Source: Bacteroidetes bacterium 46-16
Lineage (GTDB): Bacteria > Bacteroidota > Bacteroidia > Chitinophagales > Chitinophagaceae
Direction of reading: 5' to 3'
NCBI GenBank assembly: GCA_001897835.1
Contig: MKUN01000012.1
Location: 62,001 to 126,000 of the forward strand
DNA length: 64,000 nucleotides
Part shown: positions 41,630-51,163 of the stretch, piece by piece
Layout: each line of letters opens with the position of its first letter
Numbering within the stretch: the stretch's first letter is position 1
Position numbers and translations under genes: made by a program
Notes under the pieces: generated by a model
The model's database searches: none
The model's input: only the letters and a program-made list of their open reading frames with translations
Told to the model about the DNA's origin: nothing

Positions 41630-43378
41630 ATGCAGAATATATTTCGAAGGAAGTCGGTAGCACATATACTTAAAGAAGCTGCCGAGGGTCACACGGACGG
41701 TCACGGTGCTGGCAGCATGAATAAAGTGCTGGGTGTGCGCGATCTTACCTTCATGGGTATAGCGGCTATTGTGGGCGCCGGTATCTTTTCCACTATAGGC
41801 AAAGCCAGTTTTGATGGCGGGCCGGGTATCGTATTGCTTTTCCTCTTCGTATCGGTAGCTTGTGGCTTTTCTGCACTTTGTTATGCCGAGTTCGCAAGTA
41901 TGGTGCCGGTTTCGGGCAGTGCATATACTTATTCATACGTAGCCTTTGGCGAGGTGATAGCCTGGATAATAGGCTGGGACCTGCTGATGGAATATGCTAT
42001 TGGTAATATAGCGGTAGCTATATCCTGGAGCGATTATTTTACTACATTATTAAATGGTTTTGGGCTGCATATACCTGAGTACCTAACTATGGACTACTGG
42101 ACGGCCAAAGATATGCTCAGCCCGGAAGCCAAAGCTGCATGGCTGAACGCGCCCACCATCGGCGGGTTAAAGGTCATTTGTGACTTACCGGCTTTCCTGA
42201 TCACTTTTGTGATTACCGCGATCATCTATGTAGGTATCAAAGAATCGAAGCGCAGTACCAATGCTATGGTGATCCTGAAAATGGCCATAATAGTACTCGT
42301 GCTGGTAGCTGGTGCTTTTTATGTGCAACCGGCCAACTGGGAGCCATTTTTGCCAAACGGCATTGGTGGGGTACTGAGCGGTACGGCTGCCGTGTTTTTC
42401 TCCTACATCGGTTTCGATGCAATATCCACCACGGCAGAAGAATGCCGCAATCCCCAGCGCGACCTGCCTAAGGCAATGTTCAACTCGCTTATCATCTGCA
42501 CTATAGTTTATGTGCTAATCGCGCTTGTGCTTACCGGCATGGTGAGTTATAAAGAGCTCAATGTGGGCGATCCGCTGGCCTTTGTTTTCAGTGCCATGCA
42601 CAATAAGTATGCTAACTATATCGCGGGTGTTGTGGCCGTGAGCGCCGTTATCGCTACGGCAAGTGTGCTGCTTGTATTCCAGCTAGGACAGCCCCGTATC
42701 TGGATGAGCATGAGCCGCGATGGTCTCTTGCCGCCTATATTTGCCCGCATACATCCTAAATATAAGACCCCATCATTCTCCACGGTACTTACCGGTCTTG
42801 TCGTGGGCATACCCGCCCTGTTCCTGAACCTGCAGGTGGTAGTTGACCTTACAAGTGTAGGCACCCTCTTTGCTTTTGTGCTGGTATGTGGCGGTATTTT
42901 GCGGCTGCAGCAACAGCGAAAGAAGGCCATGCACCTTCGGGGGGCTGATATAATTGACGAACACGGTGAAAAGGAAAAGGTACCCGAGAGCAAATTCAAA
43001 ATACCCTACATCAACAGCAAATGGATCGTGCCCCTGATGTTTCTTGTTGCGATAATGTTGTTCCTGAAATATTACCCGGGCGGATTGAGCGGATTTTTTG
43101 ATTTTAAAGATGATAAGGGTGTGGTTACCTGGCATATCATAAGAGAAAAGGTACCTTATCTCATCTTTACAGCGGTTTTTGCCATTACGGCCATCTTCTC
43201 ATTCCTTAAAGATTTTTCATTGGTACCTGTTTTAGGTTTCCTATGCTGTAGCTACTTACTTTGCGAATCGGGCACTAGCAACTGGGAGCGGTTTTTGATA
43301 TGGCTGGTGATAGGCCTGGTCATATATTTCCTGTACGGAATAAAGCGCAGCAAACTGGCAAATAAGCCAGTAGTTTAG
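41630..43378 (+). CDS. APC-superfamily amino-acid permease (CAT type)
   Basis: A 582-residue transporter with about 12-14 hydrophobic segments. VGAGIFSTIG in TM1 and the FFSYIGFDAISTTAEE motif of the cationic amino-acid transporter branch in TM6 are clear. The cytoplasmic start FRRKSVAHILKEAAEG matches CAT-like bacterial proteins, so the ATG at 41630 is right even though it almost coincides with the predicted transcript start. Cationic specificity is a family inference. Terminator follows. Confidence 0.9.
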   Translation: MQNIFRRKSVAHILKEAAEGHTDGHGAGSMNKVLGVRDLTFMGIAAIVGAGIFSTIGKASFDGGPGIVLLFLFVSVACGFSALCYAEFASMVPVSGSAYTYSYVAFGEVIAWIIGWDLLMEYAIGNIAVAISWSDYFTTLLNGFGLHIPEYLTMDYWTAKDMLSPEAKAAWLNAPTIGGLKVICDLPAFLITFVITAIIYVGIKESKRSTNAMVILKMAIIVLVLVAGAFYVQPANWEPFLPNGIGGVLSGTAAVFFSYIGFDAISTTAEECRNPQRDLPKAMFNSLIICTIVYVLIALVLTGMVSYKELNVGDPLAFVFSAMHNKYANYIAGVVAVSAVIATASVLLVFQLGQPRIWMSMSRDGLLPPIFARIHPKYKTPSFSTVLTGLVVGIPALFLNLQVVVDLTSVGTLFAFVLVCGGILRLQQQRKKAMHLRGADIIDEHGEKEKVPESKFKIPYINSKWIVPLMFLVAIMLFLKYYPGGLSGFFDFKDDKGVVTWHIIREKVPYLIFTAVFAITAIFSFLKDFSLVPVLGFLCCSYLLCESGTSNWERFLIWLVIGLVIYFLYGIKRSKLANKPVV

Positions 43379-43383
43379 GATAT

Positions 43384-43415
43384 AAAAAGGCCCATGCTTT
43401 CAACATGGGCCTTTG
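43384..43415 (+). terminator. terminator of the amino-acid permease
   Basis: AAAGGCCCATG (43386-43396) pairs with CATGGGCCTTT (43404-43414) around a 7-base loop. The convergent acidic-protein gene ends 23 bases on; likely shared. Confidence 0.85.
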
Positions 43416-43437
43416 GCTTTATTGTATTTTAACCGAC

Positions 43438-43866
43438 TTAAGACCTGTCTTCTTCAAGGTTCTCCTTATCGTCGCCTCCCAGGCTGTAATAATTGTTTTC
43501 TTCATCCTCCTCGCCGATATCCTCGTCTTCATCATCCAGCTCGCTGCCGGGCACATCCAGTTCATTTCCGGTAAATGTTTCATCGGCATCTTCGTTTAGC
43601 GGGTCGCCGTCTTCATCGGTATTGTCCAGTTCGGCACGGATGAGGTTAGTGTCATCTGTCGTATCCATATTCTCTTCTGCGTAGTCCAGCAATTCAATAT
43701 CTTTCCGGCTTACATCCGCATCGGTGCCCATTACAATATCATCGTCGTTCTTGCGCTCTTCCTTATCTACATTGGGGCGGGGCAGGGCATCATCTTTGGC
43801 GGGGTAGTGCGGGTAGCCCGGGTATTTCTTATTGTTTTCCTGGTTGTTTGAGCTATTTTCTGCCAT
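43438..43866 (-). CDS. small, very acidic, probably disordered protein
   Basis: A 142-residue protein dominated by Asp, Glu and Asn, with a strong negative charge and no hydrophobic core. Short N-terminal motif KKYPGYPHYPAKDDALPRPN and segments such as DIELLDYAEE, ELDNTDEDGDPLNE and ELDVPGSELDDEDEDIGEEDEE look like repeated short acidic modules. I recall a Bacteroidota family with a YPxYPxxxDI start but cannot name it. Intrinsic disorder or metal/cation binding is likely. Soluble, monocistronic. Confidence 0.7.
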   Translation of the reverse strand: MAENSSNNQENNKKYPGYPHYPAKDDALPRPNVDKEERKNDDDIVMGTDADVSRKDIELLDYAEENMDTTDDTNLIRAELDNTDEDGDPLNEDADETFTGNELDVPGSELDDEDEDIGEEDEENNYYSLGGDDKENLEEDRS

Positions 43867-43932
43867 GATCGTGTGTTTTATAATACGAAAGTACTATAAA
43901 ATCATGCCCGGAACATGATGCTGGTCACGGAA

Positions 43933-44625
43933 CTATAGGGGCGGCAACTGACCTTCGTCATACTGTGACCAGTCGATATCCCGGCCAAATGTGCCCTTTA
44001 ACCTCCGGACGTAAGATTGGTTGCTTGTAATGGACGTGAAATTTTCTACATGGGCCGGCGACGGGTCTATTTTAGGATTTACAGAATTGTATGCAGCCAG
44101 CGTATCCACTACAAAAGGCAGCCGGTATATAGGGCTGGCAAAACGCCTGCGCAGGAAGCCTTTAAGCATAAAAGACTGGAAGGGGTCGGTGGCGAGCGCA
44201 AGTGTTTTAAAGCCTTGTTTTTTTGCCAGCAGGTAAGCATAATATACATTCTCCGTACTGTGGCGGGCCGATGTGTCGTAAAAGATATGGGCAGCAGGTA
44301 TGCCTAATTGCTGTGCGTACAGCCCCATTACCACCGACTCTTTATAGGGAGAGTATACTGCAGCGCCCGAGAAGATGACATTCCTTGTTATATTATTCTT
44401 ATACAGTACCCAGGCCCATATCACCCTCGCTTTCATAACACTGTCCCAATTGCCATGTTTAAAGGGTATGCCCGGCACAATGATGGCATCGAAAGGCTGA
44501 TCGCGGGTAAGCAACACTGCTTTATCATAGGCCCTTTGAGGCCCCTTGCGTGGTGTGATACAGCTAAATAAAAATGAGAAGCCCATGAGCACTAAGAGCA
44601 GTTTATATAAATGTTTACTATTCAA
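43933..44625 (-). CDS. YdcF/DUF218 family lipoprotein-like protein
   Basis: A 230-residue DUF218/YdcF protein. Family landmarks: DAIIVPGIPFKHG after the first strand, FSGAAVYSPYKESVVMGLYAQQLGI, and ARHSTENVYYAYLLAKKQGFKTLALATDPFQSFM. The N-terminal hydrophobic stretch ends in FLFSC, a lipobox, so it is probably a lipoprotein. The start codon is TTG (44623-44625); an ATG at M14 would truncate the signal. YdcF-like SanA/ElyC relatives act in envelope integrity. Divergent from the M23 peptidase. Confidence 0.82.
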   Translation of the reverse strand: MNSKHLYKLLLVLMGFSFLFSCITPRKGPQRAYDKAVLLTRDQPFDAIIVPGIPFKHGNWDSVMKARVIWAWVLYKNNITRNVIFSGAAVYSPYKESVVMGLYAQQLGIPAAHIFYDTSARHSTENVYYAYLLAKKQGFKTLALATDPFQSFMLKGFLRRRFASPIYRLPFVVDTLAAYNSVNPKIDPSPAHVENFTSITSNQSYVRRLKGTFGRDIDWSQYDEGQLPPL

Positions 44626-44775
44626 AGGATGATTTTACAGAATACAACAAAGTTGGGGAGAAATTTGTTTATGTTACAGTAAAATACTTAGCTGCGACCA
44701 TTTGTATTATCTTTTCTTTTCTGGTATTGCTGTTTTCAGCTAACAGGAATATCTTGTAGCATAATTTTTGTTTTT

Positions 44776-45744
44776 ATGCGATGCGTTATATTATCGGTAT
44801 TGCTGGTTTTTACCGGGTTTAATGTGTGGGCGCAAACCGAAATGGCTGCCGATAAAACTGCTGCCGAACGTTTTGAGGCTTATTACAATCATAGTGCATA
44901 CGACAGTATTTTCGCAATGTTCTCCGCAGGCATGCAAAGCTCATTGCCTTTCAGTGAGACAAGCCAGTTTCTTAAAGGATTGAAATCACAGGCAGGAGAT
45001 ATTACACAAAGAAGCTTCGTTAAATATGAGAACAGCTATGCCTCCTATAAGACAAAGTTTGAAAGGGCGCTCTTTACGCTAAATATATCAGTCGATAACA
45101 GGGGGAAGATAAATGGCCTGCTGGTAAAACCATTCAAACCAGAAGGCATGGCCGCACCTGCGCGGAACAAAACAAAATTAATGCTCCCGTTCAGGGGCGC
45201 ATGGACCGTGGCTTGGGGTGGTGACACCAAAGAACAGAATTATCACGTAGATGATGAGGCACAGAAAAATGCCTTTGATATTTTTATGCTCGATAAGAAA
45301 GGAAATTCATACAGGACCGACGGAAAGACGAATGAAGATTATTATGCTTTCGGTAAAGAGATATTTGCACCCTGTGATGGCGAGATCGTTAGTATGATAG
45401 ATGGTGTAAAAGACAATAAGCCGGGTGAAATGAATGCTTTTAATGTAGGAGGCAATATGCTGGTGCTTAAAACCGTGAATAATGAGTACCTCGTATTTTG
45501 CCACTTTAAACACCACTCGCTGAAAGTGCAGGAAGGACAAAAGGTAAAGCAGGGGCAGTTGCTGGGGCTTTGTGGCAATACGGGGAATTCATCCGAACCG
45601 CACCTGCATTTCCATATCCAGAACGTGGAGGACATTAACCAGGCCACGGGTATAAAATGCTATTTCGATAAATTATATGTGAACGGTAAACTGCAAAATG
45701 ACTATTCACCCCTGAAAGATGATGTCGTGAGTACGGAGCGGTAA
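44776..45744 (+). CDS. exported M23 family metallopeptidase with DUF3887-like N-domain
   Basis: A 322-residue exported protein (signal MRCVILSVLLVFTGFNVWAQ). Residues 30-115 form a DUF3887-like small alpha/beta domain (FEAYYNHSAYDSIFAMFS). Residues 135-300 are an M23/LytM-type domain: the first metal ligand region YHVDDEAQKNAFD, GEIVSM, HFKHHSLKVQEGQKVKQGQLLG, and HLHFH as the active-site HxH. It probably cleaves peptidoglycan peptides. It starts a short plus-strand cluster with DUF1801 and an L,D-transpeptidase. Confidence 0.87.
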   Translation: MRCVILSVLLVFTGFNVWAQTEMAADKTAAERFEAYYNHSAYDSIFAMFSAGMQSSLPFSETSQFLKGLKSQAGDITQRSFVKYENSYASYKTKFERALFTLNISVDNRGKINGLLVKPFKPEGMAAPARNKTKLMLPFRGAWTVAWGGDTKEQNYHVDDEAQKNAFDIFMLDKKGNSYRTDGKTNEDYYAFGKEIFAPCDGEIVSMIDGVKDNKPGEMNAFNVGGNMLVLKTVNNEYLVFCHFKHHSLKVQEGQKVKQGQLLGLCGNTGNSSEPHLHFHIQNVEDINQATGIKCYFDKLYVNGKLQNDYSPLKDDVVSTER

Positions 45745-45756
45745 AATGCAATTGAA

Positions 45757-46140
45757 ATGGAGACAGCAATAAAGTTCAAAACGGTAGCGGAATATTTTGC
45801 AGCTTTCCCGGAAGAGACCCGGGATAAGCTAAACGAGATCAGGCTTACTATAAAACAAGCTGCACCTCTGGCCGAAGAAGTGATCAGCTATAACATGCCT
45901 GCCTTTAAACAGCATAGTGTTTTGGTGTATTATGCTGCTAATAAAGGCCATATAGGCTTTTATCCTACCGCAGCGCCTATAGTCGTATTCAAAGAAGAGC
46001 TGGCAAAGTACAAAACCTCGAAAGGGGCCATACAGTTCCCCATCGACAAAGCTATACCCAAAGCACTTGTAAAGAAGATAGTAAAATACCGGCTGAGCGA
46101 AGACAAAGAAAGGACCGCAGCAAAGCGGAAAATGCCTTAA
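45757..46140 (+). CDS. DUF1801/YdhG-like protein
   Basis: A 127-residue soluble protein of the DUF1801 (YdhG/frataxin-like fold) family. Typical segments are VAEYFAAFPEE, EVISYNMPAFKQ, YYAANKGHIGFYPT and SKGAIQFPIDKAIP. The frataxin-like fold has been linked to iron handling, but the function is not established. It starts 12 bases after the M23 gene, so the two may be co-transcribed. No odd features. Confidence 0.88.
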   Translation: METAIKFKTVAEYFAAFPEETRDKLNEIRLTIKQAAPLAEEVISYNMPAFKQHSVLVYYAANKGHIGFYPTAAPIVVFKEELAKYKTSKGAIQFPIDKAIPKALVKKIVKYRLSEDKERTAAKRKMP

Positions 46141-46198
46141 AACATTCCGGGTAAAGCTATTTTTCGTATTTTTAATCATCGTATTGAAGATGGTTTTG

Positions 46199-46858
46199 AT
46201 GAATAGCAAGCTGATAGCATTATGCAGTTTGAGTTTCTTTGCCCTTGTGCAGGTGCAAACCGGCTATGCCCAGCATAGTTCGGGCCGGCTACAGGCATCG
46301 GCAATGTATAGCAGTGATAATGGCGGTTATGTGGATGCGGAACATGCTTATTACAGGGCACCCCTCAGAAAGTCTAAAGTGTATGCCGATTATATAAAAG
46401 CCGGTGCAGGTAAAGAGGATTACTATATAGTTATAGAAAAGAGCAAATACTCGCTGGCGGTTTATAGTGCAAGCGATGAGTTGCTGGTCACCTACCCGGT
46501 GGTCTTCGGTAATGATGACCTGGGTGATAAAATGTGCGAAGGAGATAAGCGTACGCCTGAAGGTACTTTTTACATAACGGGTAAAAAGAAACACAAGCTT
46601 TGGGATAAATACCTCACACTGAGTTTCCCGAACGAAGAAAGCTATAAAAAGTTCAATGAAAGAAGAGCGGATGGCTCGATACCTGCAAGTGCATCTATTG
46701 GCGGCGGTATAGGCCTGCATGGTACATGGGCCAATGACAGGGTAGCGATAGACCGTAAAGAGAACTGGACATCAGGCTGTGTGAGTACAAAGAACTGCTA
46801 TATCGATGAGCTCTTTAGCTATATCCCTATAGGCACAAAAGTTATTATCAGGAAATAA
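46199..46858 (+). CDS. L,D-transpeptidase (YkuD domain)
   Basis: About 219 residues from ATG 46199 (MNSKLIALCSLSFFALVQVQTGYAQ, Sec signal); the frame opens 5 codons earlier. The YkuD catalytic domain spans about 75-218. Histidine in GLHGTW and catalytic Cys in WTSGCVSTKN, the WTxGC form of the usual HGC motif, are present. It probably crosslinks peptidoglycan 3-3 or anchors proteins. Last of the M23 - DUF1801 - YkuD run; a strong terminator follows. Confidence 0.88.
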   Translation: MNSKLIALCSLSFFALVQVQTGYAQHSSGRLQASAMYSSDNGGYVDAEHAYYRAPLRKSKVYADYIKAGAGKEDYYIVIEKSKYSLAVYSASDELLVTYPVVFGNDDLGDKMCEGDKRTPEGTFYITGKKKHKLWDKYLTLSFPNEESYKKFNERRADGSIPASASIGGGIGLHGTWANDRVAIDRKENWTSGCVSTKNCYIDELFSYIPIGTKVIIRK

Positions 46859-46882
46859 AGAGCGTCATTTTAACGACATACT

Positions 46883-46923
46883 AAAAAGTAAAACGAGCCT
46901 TCTCCGGGCTCGTTTTACTTTTT
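46883..46923. terminator. bidirectional terminator between YkuD and SprB-repeat genes
   Basis: A 17-bp stem (AAAAAGTAAAACGAGCC with GGCTCGTTTTACTTTTT) around a 7-base loop, with T runs in both directions. It lies between two convergent genes. Confidence 0.9.
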
Positions 46924-46946
46924 ATACTACCATTTATTGTCTTTCA

Positions 46947-49900
46947 TTACCTGATCAGCGTCACATCCCCTTTTAGGATCTGCTTGTTAAAGTTCTCCTT
47001 ACCGCAGTAGAACTCTATGTAATAGTAATAAGTGCCTATATCCTGCGCCACGCCATTATAGGTGCCATCCCAGCCCTCCTGCAGGTTTGATGTACTATAT
47101 ATGGCCTGGCCATAGCGGTTGAATATGGTCATTTTTTCCAGCCACATATTGCCTTTGAACCGGGCCCTGAAATAATCATTCTTGCCATCATTGTTAGGTG
47201 TAAAGGCATTGGGCACATCAGGAGTACAGCAGTTGTCATATCCCACTGTAGCCTGCCCGAAGGCGGTACAATTATGCTCATCGGTTACGGTAACGCTGTA
47301 GGTGCCATTGGGCAGCCCGGTAATGCCATTATGATAGCTGCTCTCTGTAGGATCTGTGCTCCATGTATACGTGTAGGGCGGTGTGCCGCCGCTTGTACGT
47401 ACATGTACCGCGCCATTGTCATCTACGCCTTCACATGGGTTACCGTTAGCGTATAGTTGCAGCTTCAGTTCTGCAGGTTGCAGTATTGTCGTTGTATTTG
47501 TTTGGCTGCAGTTATTGCTGTCCGTTACCGTGATGGTATGGGGGCCTGCTGCAAGGCCTGTGAACAAGTTGTTGGAGCCGGGCTGTAGGGGATTATTGTC
47601 CAGTTGATAACGCAGTGGCGGTACACCTCCTGAGGCATTTATCGTTAAGGTCGCATCACCTGTATTGTAACAGCTTGGGCTGCTGATACTGGCGTTGCCT
47701 ATTATTATAGCCGCGTTCTCACCCACTGTTATTAATGTGTCGGTCATGCATCCCGCACTATCCTGCATATAATAGTGGTAAGTATCTGCGCTAAGCCCGC
47801 TGAATACCGGATCTTTGGTAAAGTTGACCGTATCTGTAGCATACATGTATGGTGGCGTACCGCCGGTGCCGTTCAGCGATACGGTTCCCGTACTTGTTCC
47901 AGCACAGGCAGCATCCGTAATGATCACGTTGTCAAAATTCAATACGGGCGGCTGGCTGAGCTCAATGATGCTGTCCAGGGTACAATCGTTACGGTCTTTT
48001 ATGTGTATGGTATGTTGCCCGGCAGCCAAACCTGTAAAGTCGTCGTTGCTGGTGAAGAAGTTTGCGTCAATAGCAAAGGTATAGGGTGGTATGCCACCTA
48101 CCGCAAACGGCTGGATGATGCCGTCGCTTCCCCCTGCGCACCTGATATTGTCGGTAAGCACATCAACCATACGTATAGGGTCGGGGTCTACCAGTATCAA
48201 TACGGTATCTATCGTACAGCCGTTATTGTCAACAATGCTTATGCTGTCGATAGAAGCGCCAAGGCCGGTGAATGCATTATTACCGGTGAATGGGCCGCCG
48301 TTTAAAGAATAAGTAAATGGTTGGGTGCCGCCGTTCGGGATGAGGCTTATATATCCATTGGTATCACCATAGCATTTCGGGTCACTATAGGTTACGGTAC
48401 TGCCCAGGCTGGCTGGCTCGGTCACCTGCACCGTGGTATCGAAGAGGCAATTGTTTACATCTTTTACGTGCACCACATAGAAACTGGCTCCCAGGCCTGT
48501 GAATGAGCCCCCGCCAAAACTGCCTGCATCAAGAGCATAAGTGTATGGAGCTGTGCCGCCTGTGCCTGTTACATTTATGGCGCCCAGTGTCTGGCCGTGG
48601 CAGGGCTCGTTGGTAATGCTTATGCTAGCACCCAGTACTGCCGGTCCGTTCATGGTTACCGCTGTGTCTTTAATACAGCCATTAGCATCCTTTACATGTA
48701 TAACATAGTTGCCGATCGCTACGCCGTTAAAGACATTATTGGTAGTGTATGGCCCTGCATCAATCGCATAAGTATAAGCAGGCGTTCCGCCTGAAGATGT
48801 GACAGTAAAGGTCCCAAAAGAATAGCTGCACAATGGCTCTACTGTCGCGATACCCGGTATGCTAAGCTGTGTGGGTTGCGATATTGTTACTGTGGTGTCT
48901 TTAATACAACCATTTGCTGCTTTTGTGTGTACGGTATAAGTTCCGGCCAGCAGGTTGCCAAAGTGATTGGATGTGCCATATGGCCCGGCATCTAAAGCAT
49001 AAGTATAGCCGGGTGGGTTGCTCTGTGCATTGACATCAATACTTCCTGTAGCCTCACCATAGCACAATACATTGGTAAAGGTGGGAATAGCGGTCACTGT
49101 ATTGACCGTTAATTGCAGGTGGGTTATGGAATCACAACCCAGCACAGTAGTACCATTGTAGGTATACAGGCCGCTTGTGTGATAATAAGTGCCAGCAAAA
49201 AGCATACTGTCTCCATTGCAAATGGTGTCAATTGTCGTCGTATTATAAGATGGATTAACGGAGAGTATCAGTGTGACGAGCGAGTCGCAACCGAACTGTG
49301 TGGCGAAGGTGTGGGTATATACGCCTGCTGCAGTAAGTATATCCGGGCCAAATACATAATCGTCGCCATTACATATGGTGGCATATGCAGTATCGCTTAT
49401 AGGTGGTGGCACGTTGGTTGATGCCTGTGCAAGAAAGCCTTCATATGGCGGGCCTGATTGTACGTGTATGATAAGCTCATTCGTGCCGGGCTGCCAGTTA
49501 TTACACAGGGAAACAGTAACCATATTTGCCTGTATGAAGCCCTGGTAATTGTATGGGTCGGCCACTGGCATACCTGCTATGTTTTGCAATACACCGTTCA
49601 CAAATATTTCTGACACAGCATTATCGGCAAAGAAATCGAGACTGAGGCAAAACACACCGGGATCTGAATAGCTCTCGTGGCAGGAATTGAAGCAAGCCAG
49701 TGTAAAGGTGAATTTATAATAAACATCAAGGTTACCGACCTGGAAACCATCGGCCTGGTGCGATATCCATGCACAGTCGGGCCAGGGGCTGGTATAATAG
49801 GCGGCAGGCACCGGGTCCATAACAATAGCCGGGCTGTATGGTCCGTTGATACCCGTGGTCGACATGGTCCAGTTCAGATCAGGGCTGCCACCAGGCAATG

Positions 49901-50057
49901 TGCCCCCTGCACCATCGGTACCAGTATTGAAAAACGAAGCAAGCGGCGGGTCGCCGGTTGTAGGATTATTCACACAGTCGACCTGGGCCATACAAATGGC
50001 TGAAGAAAACAATGTTAGCAATGCCAGGGGAAGCGATTTACCGAATGGTAAGGACAT
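46947..50057 (-). CDS. large SprB-repeat surface protein with gliding-type C-terminal domain
   Basis: A 1036-residue exported protein (signal MSLPFGKSLPLALLTLFSSAICMAQ). Residues 26-220 are a carbohydrate-binding-like N-domain. Two short Cys-containing repeats (TICNGD..GCDSL) fill 223-318. Eight SprB-type repeats of about 78 residues occupy 320-945, each with GG(T/I)PPY(T/M)YA-like and GLxxGxYxxxVKDxNGC patterns. The C-terminus (NAFTPNNDGKNDYFRAR, FNRYGQAIY, ILKGDVTLIR) is the type B (gliding motility-associated) sorting domain. It is expected on the cell surface via T9SS, likely adhesive. Monocistronic. Confidence 0.9.
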   Translation of the reverse strand: MSLPFGKSLPLALLTLFSSAICMAQVDCVNNPTTGDPPLASFFNTGTDGAGGTLPGGSPDLNWTMSTTGINGPYSPAIVMDPVPAAYYTSPWPDCAWISHQADGFQVGNLDVYYKFTFTLACFNSCHESYSDPGVFCLSLDFFADNAVSEIFVNGVLQNIAGMPVADPYNYQGFIQANMVTVSLCNNWQPGTNELIIHVQSGPPYEGFLAQASTNVPPPISDTAYATICNGDDYVFGPDILTAAGVYTHTFATQFGCDSLVTLILSVNPSYNTTTIDTICNGDSMLFAGTYYHTSGLYTYNGTTVLGCDSITHLQLTVNTVTAIPTFTNVLCYGEATGSIDVNAQSNPPGYTYALDAGPYGTSNHFGNLLAGTYTVHTKAANGCIKDTTVTISQPTQLSIPGIATVEPLCSYSFGTFTVTSSGGTPAYTYAIDAGPYTTNNVFNGVAIGNYVIHVKDANGCIKDTAVTMNGPAVLGASISITNEPCHGQTLGAINVTGTGGTAPYTYALDAGSFGGGSFTGLGASFYVVHVKDVNNCLFDTTVQVTEPASLGSTVTYSDPKCYGDTNGYISLIPNGGTQPFTYSLNGGPFTGNNAFTGLGASIDSISIVDNNGCTIDTVLILVDPDPIRMVDVLTDNIRCAGGSDGIIQPFAVGGIPPYTFAIDANFFTSNDDFTGLAAGQHTIHIKDRNDCTLDSIIELSQPPVLNFDNVIITDAACAGTSTGTVSLNGTGGTPPYMYATDTVNFTKDPVFSGLSADTYHYYMQDSAGCMTDTLITVGENAAIIIGNASISSPSCYNTGDATLTINASGGVPPLRYQLDNNPLQPGSNNLFTGLAAGPHTITVTDSNNCSQTNTTTILQPAELKLQLYANGNPCEGVDDNGAVHVRTSGGTPPYTYTWSTDPTESSYHNGITGLPNGTYSVTVTDEHNCTAFGQATVGYDNCCTPDVPNAFTPNNDGKNDYFRARFKGNMWLEKMTIFNRYGQAIYSTSNLQEGWDGTYNGVAQDIGTYYYYIEFYCGKENFNKQILKGDVTLIR

Positions 50058-50245
50058 GATAATATCAAATTAATTAAGTAAAAAGGTATAGTAAGATACT
50101 TAAATTTTCTATATGGTGGAATGAATGTATGTTATATGTGTTTTCGAAAGATTGTCAATCAATTATCTTTCTCTATTTATACTGCACAGTTAGCTGCTTG
50201 GTTTAATGTTTACGTTTGGGACACCAGGATATTTATATTTACAGG

Positions 50246-51103
50246 ATGAGAAACCCGAGTATAGCTTTACTGCTGCTGATTTTTACTTCTTTGATGAATA
50301 TGGCTTCGGCACAGGAAGCAAAACCCATTACTATTGGTGTAAGCGAAGAATTCCGGTCTTCGATATTGGGCGAGACAAGACTTGTCAATATATACCTGCC
50401 TGAGGGTTATAATGAGCAGGATACGATAAAGTATCCTGTGATCTATCTTTTGGATGGCGGCCTCGATGAAGATTTTTTACATACCATAGGGCTGGTGCAG
50501 TTCAATACCTTCCCATGGGTAAAGCGCCTGCCTCCCTCTATTGTGGTAGGCATCGTCAATACCGACCGGCAAAGGGATATGACCTTCCCTACAAGCATAG
50601 CGAAAGACAAACAAAAATATCCAACTACGGGTGGCTCGGCTAAATTCATTGATTTCATAGCTAAAGAATTGCAACCCTATATACAAAGACACTACAGGAC
50701 CAATAAACATAAGACCATCATCGGTGAATCGCTGGCCGGACTGCTGGCAACGGAGATATTATTTGAGCATCCCGCGCTTTTTGATAAATACATCATCATC
50801 AGCCCCAGCCTTTGGTGGGATGATGGTTCTATGCTTGATAGCAAAGCGGCAATATTAAGACAGGATTATCCAAAGCACACCGATATATATATTGCTGTAG
50901 GCAAAGAAGGCCTTACACCTGGCGATAAACCCCGGGTAATGGAAGTGGATGCGAACATGCTGGCCGATAAGATCAAAAAGACCAAAAGCCGCAAAGTAAA
51001 TGTGTACTTCGATTACCTGCCACAGGAAGATCATGCAACCATCAGTCACCAGGCTTTACTTAATGCCTTCAAAATATTATCCGCGAACCCGAAGGGTAGG
51101 TAG
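50246..51103 (+). CDS. exported alpha/beta-hydrolase (esterase D/enterochelin esterase-like)
   Basis: About 285 residues from ATG 50246 (MRNPSIALLLLIFTSLMNMASAQ, Sec signal); the frame also opens at a TTG 10 codons earlier. Esterase fold of PF00756 type: YPVIYLLDGG, nucleophile elbow GESLAG, then an aspartate loop around DIYIAVGKEG and the terminal histidine in EDHATISHQAL. It probably hydrolyses siderophore esters or other acyl esters in the periplasm. Substrate undetermined. Monocistronic. Confidence 0.88.
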   Translation: MRNPSIALLLLIFTSLMNMASAQEAKPITIGVSEEFRSSILGETRLVNIYLPEGYNEQDTIKYPVIYLLDGGLDEDFLHTIGLVQFNTFPWVKRLPPSIVVGIVNTDRQRDMTFPTSIAKDKQKYPTTGGSAKFIDFIAKELQPYIQRHYRTNKHKTIIGESLAGLLATEILFEHPALFDKYIIISPSLWWDDGSMLDSKAAILRQDYPKHTDIYIAVGKEGLTPGDKPRVMEVDANMLADKIKKTKSRKVNVYFDYLPQEDHATISHQALLNAFKILSANPKGR

Positions 51104-51163
51104 GAGCCGAAAAAAGTGAGCGATTATAAGAGTATGGATAACAGACTTTAAATACCTTATTTC

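Noticed and set aside
46199-46858. L,D-transpeptidase lacking the usual SHGC motif, thought at first to be inactive
   Set aside because: WTSGCV with N downstream is a familiar variant of the YkuD active site and the catalytic Cys and His are kept.
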